NCBI GenBank assembly: GCA_002084535.1
Contig: NBLI01000199.1
Span: 1-5,600 of the forward strand
Origin: Candidatus Zhuqueibacterota bacterium 4572_119
GTDB taxonomy: Bacteria > Zhuqueibacterota > Zhuqueibacteria > Thermofontimicrobiales > Thermofontimicrobiaceae
DNA length: 5,600 bases
Direction: 5' to 3'
Each line of letters opens with the position of its first letter. Position 1 is the stretch's first letter. Of the stretch, positions 5,583 through 5,600 are shown piece after piece. The position numbers were made by a program, and so were the translations under genes. The notes under the pieces are model-generated. The model had not been told where the DNA came from and searched no databases. It saw nothing but the letters and a program-made list of their open reading frames with translations.

Positions 5583-5600
5583 ATGAAAAATCTTAAAATA
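5583..5600 (+). CDS. Possible start of a divergent + strand gene (six codons only)
   Basis: An ATG at 5583 is followed by K-N-L-K-I to the window edge, a composition often seen at bacterial N-termini. No Shine-Dalgarno site precedes it; CATAAT at 5575-5580 is too close to be its -10 element unless the transcript is leaderless. The 128 bp between this ATG and the - strand glycosyltransferase start hold nothing else coding that I can support. Nothing can be said about function. Confidence 0.2.

Overview
The window carries a short stretch of purine-related genes, then a three-gene sugar/glycan cluster on the + strand, then a convergent glycosyltransferase on the - strand. Base composition is moderately AT-rich and translation signals are mixed: the permease has a perfect AGGAGG site, while the - strand glycosyltransferase has only an A-rich leader. 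The extracellular-domain fragment at the left edge is of a type I associate with Bacteroidota/Ignavibacteria/Calditrichota-like bacteria, so a bacterium from that broad neighbourhood is my guess. The phylum is not proven by anything here.

Left edge (1-310). Bases 1 to about 109 read cleanly only on the - strand, as the inside of a large secreted-protein domain. From about base 104 the + strand suddenly becomes the last 56 codons of PurE (N5-CAIR mutase, purine synthesis). The first two thirds of purE are missing, and stop codons lie in its frame just upstream. Two unrelated coding sequences are therefore fused head-on near base 104-109, either by a real rearrangement or by a chimeric read, amplification or assembly join. 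PurE is followed 35 bp later by an intact 442-residue nucleobase permease of the AzgA-like NCS2 type, giving a coherent purine synthesis/uptake pair.

Middle (1639-4339). A 209-bp spacer with a GC-rich hairpin leads into a PfkB-family sugar or nucleoside kinase, an RmlD-type sugar-nucleotide reductase overlapping it by one base (TAATG), and a DPM1-like polyprenol-phosphate glycosyltransferase 36 bp further on. The kinase appears to lack its N-terminal strand. Its frame stays open upstream of the first usable start codon, and what looks like a Shine-Dalgarno site coincides with codons for a Gly-Leu-Gly-Gly segment that resembles the conserved N-terminal PfkB region. The 5' end is therefore probably broken or mis-sequenced. 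I infer that the three genes act together in preparing and transferring a sugar to a polyprenol carrier, but the substrates cannot be read from the sequence.

Right side (4340-5600). A GT-B-fold (GT4-like) glycosyltransferase lies on the - strand, converging on the polyprenol transferase with a 50-bp gap. Its upstream region holds a plausible sigma-70-like promoter, an AT-only palindrome and a run of ten A residues (as read on the - strand) close to the start codon. A possible next + strand gene may begin in the last 18 bases. I found no RNA genes, CRISPR arrays or insertion sequences. I see no clear evidence of a new defence or mobile system; the most notable signals are the coding junction at the left edge and the damaged 5' end of the kinase.
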